Source: a bacterium (GTDB taxonomy: Bacteria > Krumholzibacteriota > Krumholzibacteriia > LZORAL124-64-63). Taken from it: a stretch of 64,000 bases of DNA. This document shows positions 8,508 to 14,972 of the stretch, in pieces. The stretch spans positions 162,447 to 226,446 of the forward strand of contig JADJQR010000011.1 in NCBI GenBank assembly GCA_016712675.1. Reading direction: 5' to 3'. Below the pieces are notes generated by a model. The model did not search any database, was not told the DNA's origin, and worked only from the letters and a program-made list of their open reading frames with translations. The position numbers were made by a program, and so were the translations under genes. Every line of letters starts with the position of its first letter. The stretch's first letter is position 1.

Positions 8508-9518
8508 ATGTCGCCACCCCCCCCCAGGCAACCCGCCGTCGCGGCCGGCGCGGGCGCGCTCGCGTCCTGCCCTGCACCGCTCGCGGCCCTGCCGTGGGGC
8601 AACCGCTGCGGGCACGTCCCGCGCGCGCCGCGCTTTCGGGTGACCCTGCCCCCGGAGGCCAACCCCGGCCGCCCGGCGCTGATCGGCAAGGCCATCGGCA
8701 AGTTGCGCCAGTATTACGACACCCCGCGCGAGGGGCGCTGGGACGCCTTGAGCCAGGGCGAGCGCCACGCGCGCTTGGCGCGCCAAATCGGGGCCGCCGG
8801 CGGCGCGGGGACCGAGGCGGGCCGGCGCCTGGCCGGGCGCCTGGCGCGCTGGCGCCAGCAGCGCAGCGAGCGCCGGGAAGCCTTGATCGGCGTCCTGGTG
8901 CTGCTGTTGCACTACACCGACATCCCGACCTTGACCGTCGCCGTCCCGGCCGGCGGCGGCTGGCTGGGGCTGAGCGCGCCTTGGGTCGCCGGCCGCACCG
9001 GCCTGTCGCTATCGCGGGTCAAGCGGGCGCTGGCGACGCTCGCCCGCTCGGCGTGGCTGTCCAACACCGGCCGGGGCCGGCAGTTCGACGCCCGGCGACG
9101 CCGCTTCGTCGGCACCGGCTGGGGACCGGTGCGGCGGCTGTCGTTCCGGCTGATCCGGGCGCTCGGCCTGGAGGTGTCGTGGGCGCAGGCCCAGCGCAAG
9201 GCGCGCAAGCCCGACGCTCGCCGCCCGGTATCCGGCTCGCCCGATGCGCAGGCCGACGCTGGGCGCTGGCGCGCGCCCGTCAGCGACGCCCTTCCCCAGC
9301 CCGCGCCTTCCCCCGGCGCGTCGCTGGAAAGCCAGCGCGCCCACGCCCGCGCGCTGCGCCAAGCGCTGGCCTCACCCGCCGCCCGCCAAGCCCAAACCGA
9401 TCCCGCCGCACATCAAACCGCCCTCGCGCGCAACCGGCGGATGGCCGAGCTGGCGGCGCAGGGCCTCTCGCCCGCCGAAATCCGCCGGCGCCTGGACGAC
9501 GCCCCGCAGCCGCCTTAA
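8508..9518 (+). CDS. Putative IncFII-type RepA replication initiator
   Basis: A 336-residue basic protein (345 if GTG 8481 is used). After a Pro/Ala-rich start, the central part resembles RepA of IncFII-like plasmids: a helical segment ending in VLVLLLHYTDI, then a winged-helix-like stretch LSLSRVKRALATLARSAWL, then an Arg/Lys-rich tail with repeated short helices. Neither candidate start has a clear ribosome-binding site, in keeping with coupling to the leader peptide at 8331. The upstream antisense RNA, the ProQ/FinO gene downstream and the following partition genes all support a replicon. The call rests on pattern and context, not on an alignment. Confidence 0.6.
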   Translation: MSPPPPRQPAVAAGAGALASCPAPLAALPWGNRCGHVPRAPRFRVTLPPEANPGRPALIGKAIGKLRQYYDTPREGRWDALSQGERHARLARQIGAAGGAGTEAGRRLAGRLARWRQQRSERREALIGVLVLLLHYTDIPTLTVAVPAGGGWLGLSAPWVAGRTGLSLSRVKRALATLARSAWLSNTGRGRQFDARRRRFVGTGWGPVRRLSFRLIRALGLEVSWAQAQRKARKPDARRPVSGSPDAQADAGRWRAPVSDALPQPAPSPGASLESQRAHARALRQALASPAARQAQTDPAAHQTALARNRRMAELAAQGLSPAEIRRRLDDAPQPP

Positions 9519-10049
9519 AACCGCTTCCAAGCTTTCGATTTCCTCCCGACCCGACCCCCGATCCAGCGACCGGAGAATGCCCCTCGCGTCGCGTGCACCT
9601 TTTTGGACCCTCCACCCGCTCAAACCCCATTCAAAAACCGCGTTGTCGGCGCCCAAACGCCCCAGCCGCGCGCCGCGCGACCACCCGAAACGAGCGCGAC
9701 CGCCGAGCACGTCGTCCCGGCTGCGCGTGGCGAAAAATTAAGTGTTCCGACGAAAAAACCCAACGGCTTGATGGTGTGGAGAGTTTCGGGGAAGCGGACC
9801 GCGCGGCATCGCCGTTCCGGGCCGGATCGCGCCCACGCGACAATAAGTGTTCCGCTCGACCGCCTTAAGTGATCGCTATAATCGGTTTGTTTTTTTAATC
9901 GGTTTTTTTATAGAAGCGCGGACGAAAAAAGAACCCGCAGCGCCACGGACCCGCTAACGCCGTTAGAACGCGAAGCGCCAACCCCGTTCGTTCAAAGCCA
10001 GCCACAGCCCACGCGGCGACAGCCCCGAACCACGTCCGGAGAACCCACA
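9519..10049. other. Non-coding region, candidate oriR of the RepA replicon
   Basis: The 530 bp after the RepA gene hold no convincing gene. TAAGTGTTCCG occurs twice (9739-9749 and 9844-9854) with a related TTAAGTGATCG at 9865-9875. An AT-rich tract at 9877-9912 contains TAATCGGTTT twice (9879-9888 and 9896-9905) and runs of seven T. Initiator-binding repeats beside an easily melted tract, directly downstream of repA, are what an IncFII-style origin would show. No consensus DnaA box was found here. Confidence 0.4.
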
Positions 10050-10808
10050 ATGAGCCGCCGCGACAAGCGTGAGGTCAACGATGTCCACCGCCTGCTGATG
10101 GAGCGCTACCCGAAAACGTTCCCGAAAAACTACGACCTGATCGTGCCTTTGAAAACCGGCGTCCTCGCCGACCTCACCCAGCGGCTGCCCGACGTGAACC
10201 CCACCCTCTTGCGCCGGGCGCTCGCCAACCACACTGCCCGCGACGGCTACCTGCTGGCCCTGATCCACCATCGCGGCGACCGGCGCTACGACTTGGAAGG
10301 CCACCCGGTTGGGACCGTGACCCCGCAGGAGCGCGCCGAAGCCCTCAAAAAACTGGACGCCTCGACCGCGCGCGGCCAGGCCAAAGCCGAGCGGGTGCGC
10401 ACCCACAAGGAACGGGAAGAACAGCGCCGCCAACAGCGCGAGACCGAGCGGAAAAACCGGGAAGCCAAGGCCGCCCGCAAGGCGGCCCACGAACTCAAAA
10501 TGCGGGAAGTCGCCGCCCACAAGGCGGCGCTGGAAGCCCAAGGGATCAAAGCGGAGTCGCGCTCGGAGCGCAAGCGGCGGCTGATCCGCGAGGCGGCGGC
10601 CCGCGCGGACAGGCGCGCGAGCGCCGGCCAGGCCGCCCCGGCGACAACCGCCCCCCCGTCGCGCCCGCCCGCGCCGACACCCCCCTCGCCACCCACCGCG
10701 ACCCCCTACCCTCCCCTGCGGCTCAAGCCGAAAGCGGAAGGGCCTTCGGTCACGGTCGAGTTTAAAAAGCGACGGCGGCCTGTTCCCCCCGATAGCACAT
10801 CCGATTAA
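10050..10808 (+). CDS. ProQ/FinO-family RNA chaperone
   Basis: A 252-residue protein. Residues 8-100 match the ProQ/FinO fold (LMERYPKTF, PLKTGVLADL, RRALANHT, YLLALIHH, RYDLEGHPVG). After it come a long Lys/Arg/Glu-rich coiled-coil-like stretch (105-195) and a Pro-rich basic tail. FinO-type proteins bind stem-loops of antisense RNAs, protect them and promote duplex formation with their targets. Its place just downstream of a replicon with a predicted antisense RNA suggests it may act on that RNA. The ATG at 10050 follows GGAGAA. Confidence 0.85.
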   Translation: MSRRDKREVNDVHRLLMERYPKTFPKNYDLIVPLKTGVLADLTQRLPDVNPTLLRRALANHTARDGYLLALIHHRGDRRYDLEGHPVGTVTPQERAEALKKLDASTARGQAKAERVRTHKEREEQRRQQRETERKNREAKAARKAAHELKMREVAAHKAALEAQGIKAESRSERKRRLIREAAARADRRASAGQAAPATTAPPSRPPAPTPPSPPTATPYPPLRLKPKAEGPSVTVEFKKRRRPVPPDSTSD

Positions 10809-10814
10809 ACTCGC

Positions 10815-10836
10815 AACCGTGACATGGGTCACGGTT
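10815..10836. repeat. 9-bp palindrome before parB
   Basis: AACCGTGAC (10815-10823) and GTCACGGTT (10828-10836) are exact complements around a 4-base centre, and two further T residues follow. It lies between the ProQ stop and the ParB start, so it may be a short terminator, a ParB operator or a partition site. Confidence 0.45.
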
Positions 10837-10843
10837 TTAGCCG

Positions 10844-11656
10844 ATGCGGGAAGAAATCGAGTTGGAGCGTCTCCGGATAAGCCCTTTTTGGCCGATCGCG
10901 CGGCCTTTACCTTGGCCGACGGCGGGCCAGCTGGCGCGCGCCCAGGAAACGGGCCTGATCGAGCCGGTGACCGCGCGTCCCCTTGCGGGCGCATCGGCGG
11001 TCGATCACGAAATTCTCGCGGGACTCAAAAACTGGTTGCTCGCCCAGCGACTGGGCGCGAGAACCGTGCCGGTCCTGATCCGCGACGTCACCGACACCGT
11101 AGCCCGATCTTGGGTCGAGGCCGACGCGGGCGATCCGAAACGCGATCCGATCGCTATCGCCCGCGCGATCGGAGAGCGGGTCGAGCGAGGGGCGAGCGTG
11201 GCGGCCGCCGGGCGGGAATTCGGGCTGAGCCGCACGGACGCCGCCCACCGGTTGCGCCTGTTGCGGTTGGCGCCGGACGTTATGGAGCGAGTCGCCTCGG
11301 GGGAGCTCGCGCCGGGGACGGCGCGGGCGCTGGTGGGGTTGACTGGCATCGAACAGCGGGCGCTGGCCGCCCGAATCGTTCGCGAAAAATTGACCTCGCG
11401 CCAGGCCGAAGTCCTGGCGAAACGGCTGAAAAGCGTCTCTACCGCGCCGGACGCGCCGTTGGAAGACCCCGTTGCCGCCCCCGCGCCCAAAGACCCCGAT
11501 CAGGTCCGACTGGAGCGCCAGCTCACCGATTTGTTGGGGACGGGCGTCACCCTGCGCTACCCGTCGGCGGGCGCTGGCCAGCTCGTGATCGAATTTGCCG
11601 ATCTGGACATCCTCGACGGCGTGCTGGAACGGCTGGGCTGGGTCGACGTCGGGTAG
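10844..11656 (+). CDS. parB: ParB-family partition protein
   Basis: A 270-residue protein with the ParB layout. A shortened N-terminal domain (1-85) comes first, then a helix-turn-helix region (about 95-150, with RGASVAAAGREFGLSRTDAAHR). A C-terminal segment follows (225-268, LGTGVTLRYPSAGAGQLVIEF) of the kind that makes ParB dimers. The classic GERR motif of the N-terminal CTPase domain is not obvious, so DNA clamping by CTP may be altered. It precedes parA, the reverse of the common order, and is separated from it by a repeat-rich 290-bp interval. Confidence 0.8.
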   Translation: MREEIELERLRISPFWPIARPLPWPTAGQLARAQETGLIEPVTARPLAGASAVDHEILAGLKNWLLAQRLGARTVPVLIRDVTDTVARSWVEADAGDPKRDPIAIARAIGERVERGASVAAAGREFGLSRTDAAHRLRLLRLAPDVMERVASGELAPGTARALVGLTGIEQRALAARIVREKLTSRQAEVLAKRLKSVSTAPDAPLEDPVAAPAPKDPDQVRLERQLTDLLGTGVTLRYPSAGAGQLVIEFADLDILDGVLERLGWVDVG

Positions 11657-11724
11657 GCGCGAGGCCACGAGTTTTCTGGCGCGTTCCTTTTTCGGGATCG
11701 TTTCGGCAAAACGGTGCCTCGATA

Positions 11725-11947
11725 GCGTTATGGCGTCATAGCGTCATGGCGGCGCACGGTCGTGTCGGCCGCCTTCGACGCCCGTCCGTCGGGCGCGAAG
11801 CGCGCGGGATACCGCAATTGTCCGAGCGGCCGTCCGCTTTAGCAGACGGAGCGGTCACGTCCGCGCGCTTCGACCCGCCGGCCGTTGCAGCGTACGCGAG
11901 ATGGCCCTTTACAACTTCATGGAGTCATGCTTTCATGACGCCATGAA
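11725..11947. repeat. Repeats of an ATGACGCCAT motif before parA
   Basis: Variants of GGCGTCAT and its complement ATGACGCC cluster at 11725-11752 and 11918-11947. Further copies occur at 12167-12186 inside parA and at 14409-14443. The copy just before parA forms the palindrome-like TCATGACGCCATGA and overlaps the parA start. They could be parS-like or operator sites for the ParB, ParA or ribbon-helix-helix proteins encoded here. Confidence 0.5.
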
Positions 11948-12560
11948 ATCACTCGCCTTGCTGAGCCAAAAAGGCGGCAGCGGAAAAACGACGCTTGCCG
12001 TTCACCTCGCCGTGGCCGCCGCCGACGAGGGCGAGCGCGTCGTCATCGTCGACACCGACCCGCAACAGAGCGCGACCGTCTGGGGCCAAGCGCGGGCGGC
12101 GGCAACCCCGGTGGTGGCGACCGCCCCGGCGGGCGACCTGGATCGGGTTCTGGCGGCAGCGCGCCATGACGCCATGACGCTGTGCATCGTCGACACGGCG
12201 CCCCACGCGGCCCCGGACGCGGCGCGGGTGGCGCGCGCGGCGGATCTGGTGCTCGTCCCGTGCCGGCCGACCGCGTTCGACATCGCCTCCGCCGGCAACG
12301 CCTTGGACATCGTGCGAGCGGCGAACGCCAAAGCGGTTTTCGTGCAGTCGGCTTGCCCTTTCCGAGCGCCCGAAACGGCGGAGTCGCGTCCCGTGCTCGA
12401 AGCGTTCGGGTTGCCGGTGGCTCCGGGCACCATCACCGACCGGCGCGCGTTCGCGCGGGCGGTGGCGTCCGGGCGCGCGGTGACCGAATTCGAGCCGGAC
12501 GGCAAAGCCGCCGACGAAATACGCCAGTTGTGGCGTTGGCTGCGGGAGTATCTCGCTTGA
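11943..12560 (+). CDS. parA: ParA-type partition ATPase
   Basis: A compact 205-residue ParA. The deviant Walker A KGGSGKTT is at about residues 8-15, VDTDPQQS at about 34-41 and VDTAPH at about 79-84. ParA ATPases position plasmid copies on the nucleoid using a centromere-binding partner. The start ATG 11943 gives the usual short type Ib N-terminus; an earlier in-frame start at 11901 would add 14 unrelated residues. The following gene overlaps the stop and encodes a ribbon-helix-helix protein, the typical partner of type Ib ParA, whereas the ParB upstream is type Ia-like. Confidence 0.9.
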   Translation: MKSLALLSQKGGSGKTTLAVHLAVAAADEGERVVIVDTDPQQSATVWGQARAAATPVVATAPAGDLDRVLAAARHDAMTLCIVDTAPHAAPDAARVARAADLVLVPCRPTAFDIASAGNALDIVRAANAKAVFVQSACPFRAPETAESRPVLEAFGLPVAPGTITDRRAFARAVASGRAVTEFEPDGKAADEIRQLWRWLREYLA

Positions 12561-12820
12561 AAAAAACGGCTCCGACAGGGCTCGCGGCGTTCACCCGCAA
12601 GCCGCCACCGCCAAGCGCGGCCGCCCCTCCCGAAGAAAGCGTCACCGGCAAACGCACCCGGGGCAAAAACGATGTGGTCGCGCTCACCGTCCGACTGCGG
12701 CGGGCGGATTGGGAGCGCTTGCACCAGTTTGCCGTGACGGAGGGAGTGAGCCTGCAACAGCTCGCCCACGACGGTTTCTCGCGGCTGCTGGTGGAGAAGG
12801 GGTTGCCCGGCTTAAACTGA
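12557..12820 (+). CDS. Ribbon-helix-helix protein, ParG-like partner of ParA
   Basis: An 87-residue protein starting at TTG 12557, which overlaps the parA stop as TTGA. The first 45 residues are a basic, Pro-rich flexible tail. Residues 47-87 (VALTVRLRRADWERLHQF followed by two helices) fit the strand-helix-helix pattern of ribbon-helix-helix DNA binders. Flexible tail plus this fold is the design of ParG-type centromere-binding proteins. Tight coupling to parA supports a joint partition role. Confidence 0.65.
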   Translation: MKKTAPTGLAAFTRKPPPPSAAAPPEESVTGKRTRGKNDVVALTVRLRRADWERLHQFAVTEGVSLQQLAHDGFSRLLVEKGLPGLN

Positions 12821-12991
12821 TCCGGAACTATTTACTTTCATGCACAAGCACTCCGAGCCGTTTTATCAAGATTCTTCGCGAGAGACCCCGGCCTTCGGGC
12901 TAGGGAGGGATAGCGAACCGTCCGAAGGACGGTCAATAATTAATCCAAACAACAAGATGCGATGAATTACAGATTTTGATATCATCTGTAA
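12821..12991. other. Interval holding a right-end-like hairpin and the TnpB left flank
   Basis: At 12886-12911 the sequence GACCCCGGCCTTCGGGC followed by TAGGGAGGGA resembles the right-end hairpin of TnpB elements, like the true one at 14173-14196. A second perfect hairpin ACCGTCC/GGACGGT lies at 12917-12933. It may be a remnant end of another element or part of the left end of the present one. Confidence 0.3.
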
Positions 12992-14131
12992 ATGCCGCAA
13001 AAGGCTTACCGTTACCGCTTCTACCCCACGCCGGATCAGGCCGTGAACCTGAACCGGACGTTCGGCTGTGTGCGGTATATCTACAATCGTTCCCTGCGCC
13101 ATCGGCAGGATGCGTGGTATCAAAGGCAAGAAAGCGTCTCCTATCTGCAAAATTCGGCGCTGTTGACCGCGTGGAAAAAAGAGCCGGAACGACTCTGGCT
13201 CAACGAGGTGTCCAGCGTGCCGTTGCAGCAGACGTTGCGCCACTTGCAGGCGGCATACCGCCACTTCTTCCAAGGTCGGGCGAAATATCCGACCTTCAAG
13301 AAGAAAGATGGGCACCAGTCGGCGGAATACACCGCGTCCGCTTTCAAGTGGGACGGCGCATCGCTCAAATTGGCGAAACAGGCCGAACCGCTGGCGATCC
13401 GCTGGTCCAGGCCCTTTAAAGGGCATCCGACCACGGTTACGGTCTCGCGCGACCCGTCCGGACGATATTTCGTGGCCCTGCTGATCGATGAAACCGTCGC
13501 GCTGTTGCCGGTGGTGAATGCGGTTGTGGGAATCGACGCGGGCATCAAGGATGTCGTGGTGACATCGGAAGGCGTGGCCTCTGGCAACCCGCGCCACACG
13601 GCCAAACACGCGGCGCGGTTGGCGAAGTACCAACGGCGGTTGGCCCGCAAGCAGAAAGGCTCCAATAACCGGCGCAAGGCAAAACGCAAAGTCGCCCGCG
13701 TCCATGTCAAGATCGCCGAGTGCCGCAAAGACTTCACCCACAAATTGACCACCGCGCTGATCCGCGAAAACCAAGTGATCTGCGTGGAGAATCTGGCGGT
13801 CAAGAACATGGTCAAGAACCCCACCTTAGCGAAAGCGATCGGCGACGCGAATTGGGGCGAACTCGTCCGGCAACTGGCATACAAAGCCGCGTGGTATGGG
13901 AGAACCGTGGTCGCTATCGACCGCTGGTTCCCATCCAGTAAACGCTGTTCCAGTTGTGGATATACCTTGCCCAAGCTGGACTTGGCGACGCGGCAATGGA
14001 CATGCCCTGAGTGCAAGACGACGCACGACCGCGACGTGAATGCGGCACACAATATCAAAGCCGCCGGGCTGGCGGTGTTAGCCTGTGGAGAGATCGTAAA
14101 TCCTGTGTCTGCGAAAGCGGCCATCGGTTGA
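12992..14131 (+). CDS. tnpB: TnpB RNA-guided nuclease (IS200/IS605-type accessory protein)
   Basis: A 379-residue TnpB of normal length. The RuvC active-site residues are all present: Asp182 in GIDAGIKD, Glu266 in CVENLAVKNM and Asp348 in HDRDVNAAHNI. The four-cysteine zinc knuckle (Cys319, Cys322, Cys338, Cys341) lies between the last two. TnpB cuts DNA matching a guide carried by the omega-RNA made from the 3' end of the element, which favours retention of the element. No TnpA transposase is beside it, so this is an IS1341-like copy that would need TnpA in trans. No frameshift or stop is seen, so the nuclease may be active. Confidence 0.95.
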   Translation: MPQKAYRYRFYPTPDQAVNLNRTFGCVRYIYNRSLRHRQDAWYQRQESVSYLQNSALLTAWKKEPERLWLNEVSSVPLQQTLRHLQAAYRHFFQGRAKYPTFKKKDGHQSAEYTASAFKWDGASLKLAKQAEPLAIRWSRPFKGHPTTVTVSRDPSGRYFVALLIDETVALLPVVNAVVGIDAGIKDVVVTSEGVASGNPRHTAKHAARLAKYQRRLARKQKGSNNRRKAKRKVARVHVKIAECRKDFTHKLTTALIRENQVICVENLAVKNMVKNPTLAKAIGDANWGELVRQLAYKAAWYGRTVVAIDRWFPSSKRCSSCGYTLPKLDLATRQWTCPECKTTHDRDVNAAHNIKAAGLAVLACGEIVNPVSAKAAIG

Positions 14132-14206
14132 ACTCGGTGAAACACGAAACCCTGGGTCGCGAGATTCGGGAATCCCCCGTCTTCAGGCGGGGGAGGAGGT
14201 CAACAG
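14100..14206 (+). ncRNA. Omega-RNA 3' scaffold and right end of the TnpB element
   Basis: Downstream of the tnpB stop, a GC-rich hairpin at 14174-14193 (CCCCCG...CGGGGG) is followed by GAGGAGGTCAACAGATC. This is the usual right-end structure that serves as the omega-RNA scaffold, with the guide read from the flanking DNA. The exact end is uncertain by several bases; around 14206-14209 fits, because the histidine-kinase remnant resumes at 14210. The guide would then derive from the first 16-20 bases of that remnant. Confidence 0.55.
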
Positions 14207-14209
14207 ATC

Positions 14210-14362
14210 GACCGGGAGCAAACGCCCGGCATAGCGGGTCTCGGTCTTGGGCTGACCGTCGTCAAAGGACTTTGCGACGTTCTGAGCGGTGCGGTGGCGG
14301 TGGAGAGCGCGCCGGGGCGGGGATCACGGTTTCAGGTCACGCTCCCTTACCGGACGGCTTAA
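14210..14362 (+). pseudogene. Histidine-kinase C-terminal remnant
   Basis: Reading from 14210, the frame gives about 50 residues containing the G2 box of a kinase ATPase domain (GLGLGLTVVKGLCDVL, then VESAPGRGSRFQVTLP) and a stop at 14360-14362. It resembles the end of the kinase at 2950-4572 but is not identical. There is no kinase sequence on the left side of the TnpB element, so the rest of the gene was lost. It is too short for the usual gene finders but clearly coding in origin. Confidence 0.75.
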
Positions 14363-14408
14363 CTCGCGGTCTCAGGCCGGGCGGGCAAAAAATCGTTTCG
14401 GCTTAATC

Positions 14409-14443
14409 TGACGCCATGACGCCATAATTGCATGACGTCATGG
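14409..14443. repeat. Further ATGACGCCAT repeat cluster
   Basis: TGACGCCATGACGCCATAAT is followed by GCATGACGTCATGGC, the same motif found around parA at 11.7-12.2 kb. It sits at the start of the PRTRC block, about 2.5 kb from the par operon, as expected for scattered partition or operator sites. Confidence 0.45.
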
Positions 14444-14460
14444 CTTGCCGACCGCGCCCT

Positions 14461-14751
14461 TCAATGCCGGCGATCCGGGGATGAAGGCGGGGCGACCGCC
14501 CCTTCCACCGCCTCGATCACCGACGCCAGCCGGTAGGCGGCCTCCAGCGCCGCCGCCTCGCCCGATAGCAGGTAATCGACCAGCGCGCGCAAGACCGTCG
14601 GCAGGTGGGTCAGCAACTGGTCCGGCGCAGGATAGGTTTCGCCCGCGCGGCGGCTCCGGACGAGCGCGATCAGCCGGTCGGCGGTGAGGTCATCCGGATC
14701 GAGATCCGCGAGATTAGGCTCGCGAGGTTCTGGGTAAGTTCGTTCGGTCAT
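14461..14751 (-). CDS. Hypothetical protein, 96 aa
   Basis: The ATG at 14751 gives a 96-residue acidic, helical protein (DLDPDDLTADRLIALVRSRR, then LLTHLPTVLRALVDYLLSG). A longer version from 14982 would begin inside the opposite-strand PRTRC promoter and is unlikely. No family was recognised. It is transcribed away from the PRTRC cassette. Confidence 0.5.
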   Translation of the reverse strand: MTERTYPEPREPNLADLDPDDLTADRLIALVRSRRAGETYPAPDQLLTHLPTVLRALVDYLLSGEAAALEAAYRLASVIEAVEGAVAPPSSPDRRH

Positions 14752-14913
14752 CGGTGTCCAGCTCGCGGCGCGGGGAGTTGTGGGAGGCGGCAAACGGCAC
14801 AGCGCGCCGGATGCCGGCGCCAAGCCCATCGGACTGCGGCAAGCCACCAGCATAATCGTTCGCGGCAACTCGGGAAAACTCATTTCAGAAGCGACCCGCA
14901 CCTCGGCTTTGGC

Positions 14914-14941
14914 TTGCCCCGACCGTCTCCGGTGCGATGCT
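14914..14941 (+). promoter_or_regulatory. PRTRC upstream motif, copy 1
   Basis: TTGCCC (14914-14919), 16 bases, then GATGCT (14936-14941), ending 31 bases before the ParB-like gene start. The same bipartite motif with the same 16-base spacing precedes three other genes of this cassette. It overlaps the alternative ATG at 14937, which argues that the true start is 14973. Confidence 0.5.
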
Positions 14942-14972
14942 GGACGTGTCACCCACCACCGGAGCCGCCCCG

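Noticed and set aside
8034-8912. A 292-codon minus-strand frame over the repA leader
   Set aside because: It crosses the predicted control region and the RepA gene, with low-complexity composition; no ribosome-binding site.
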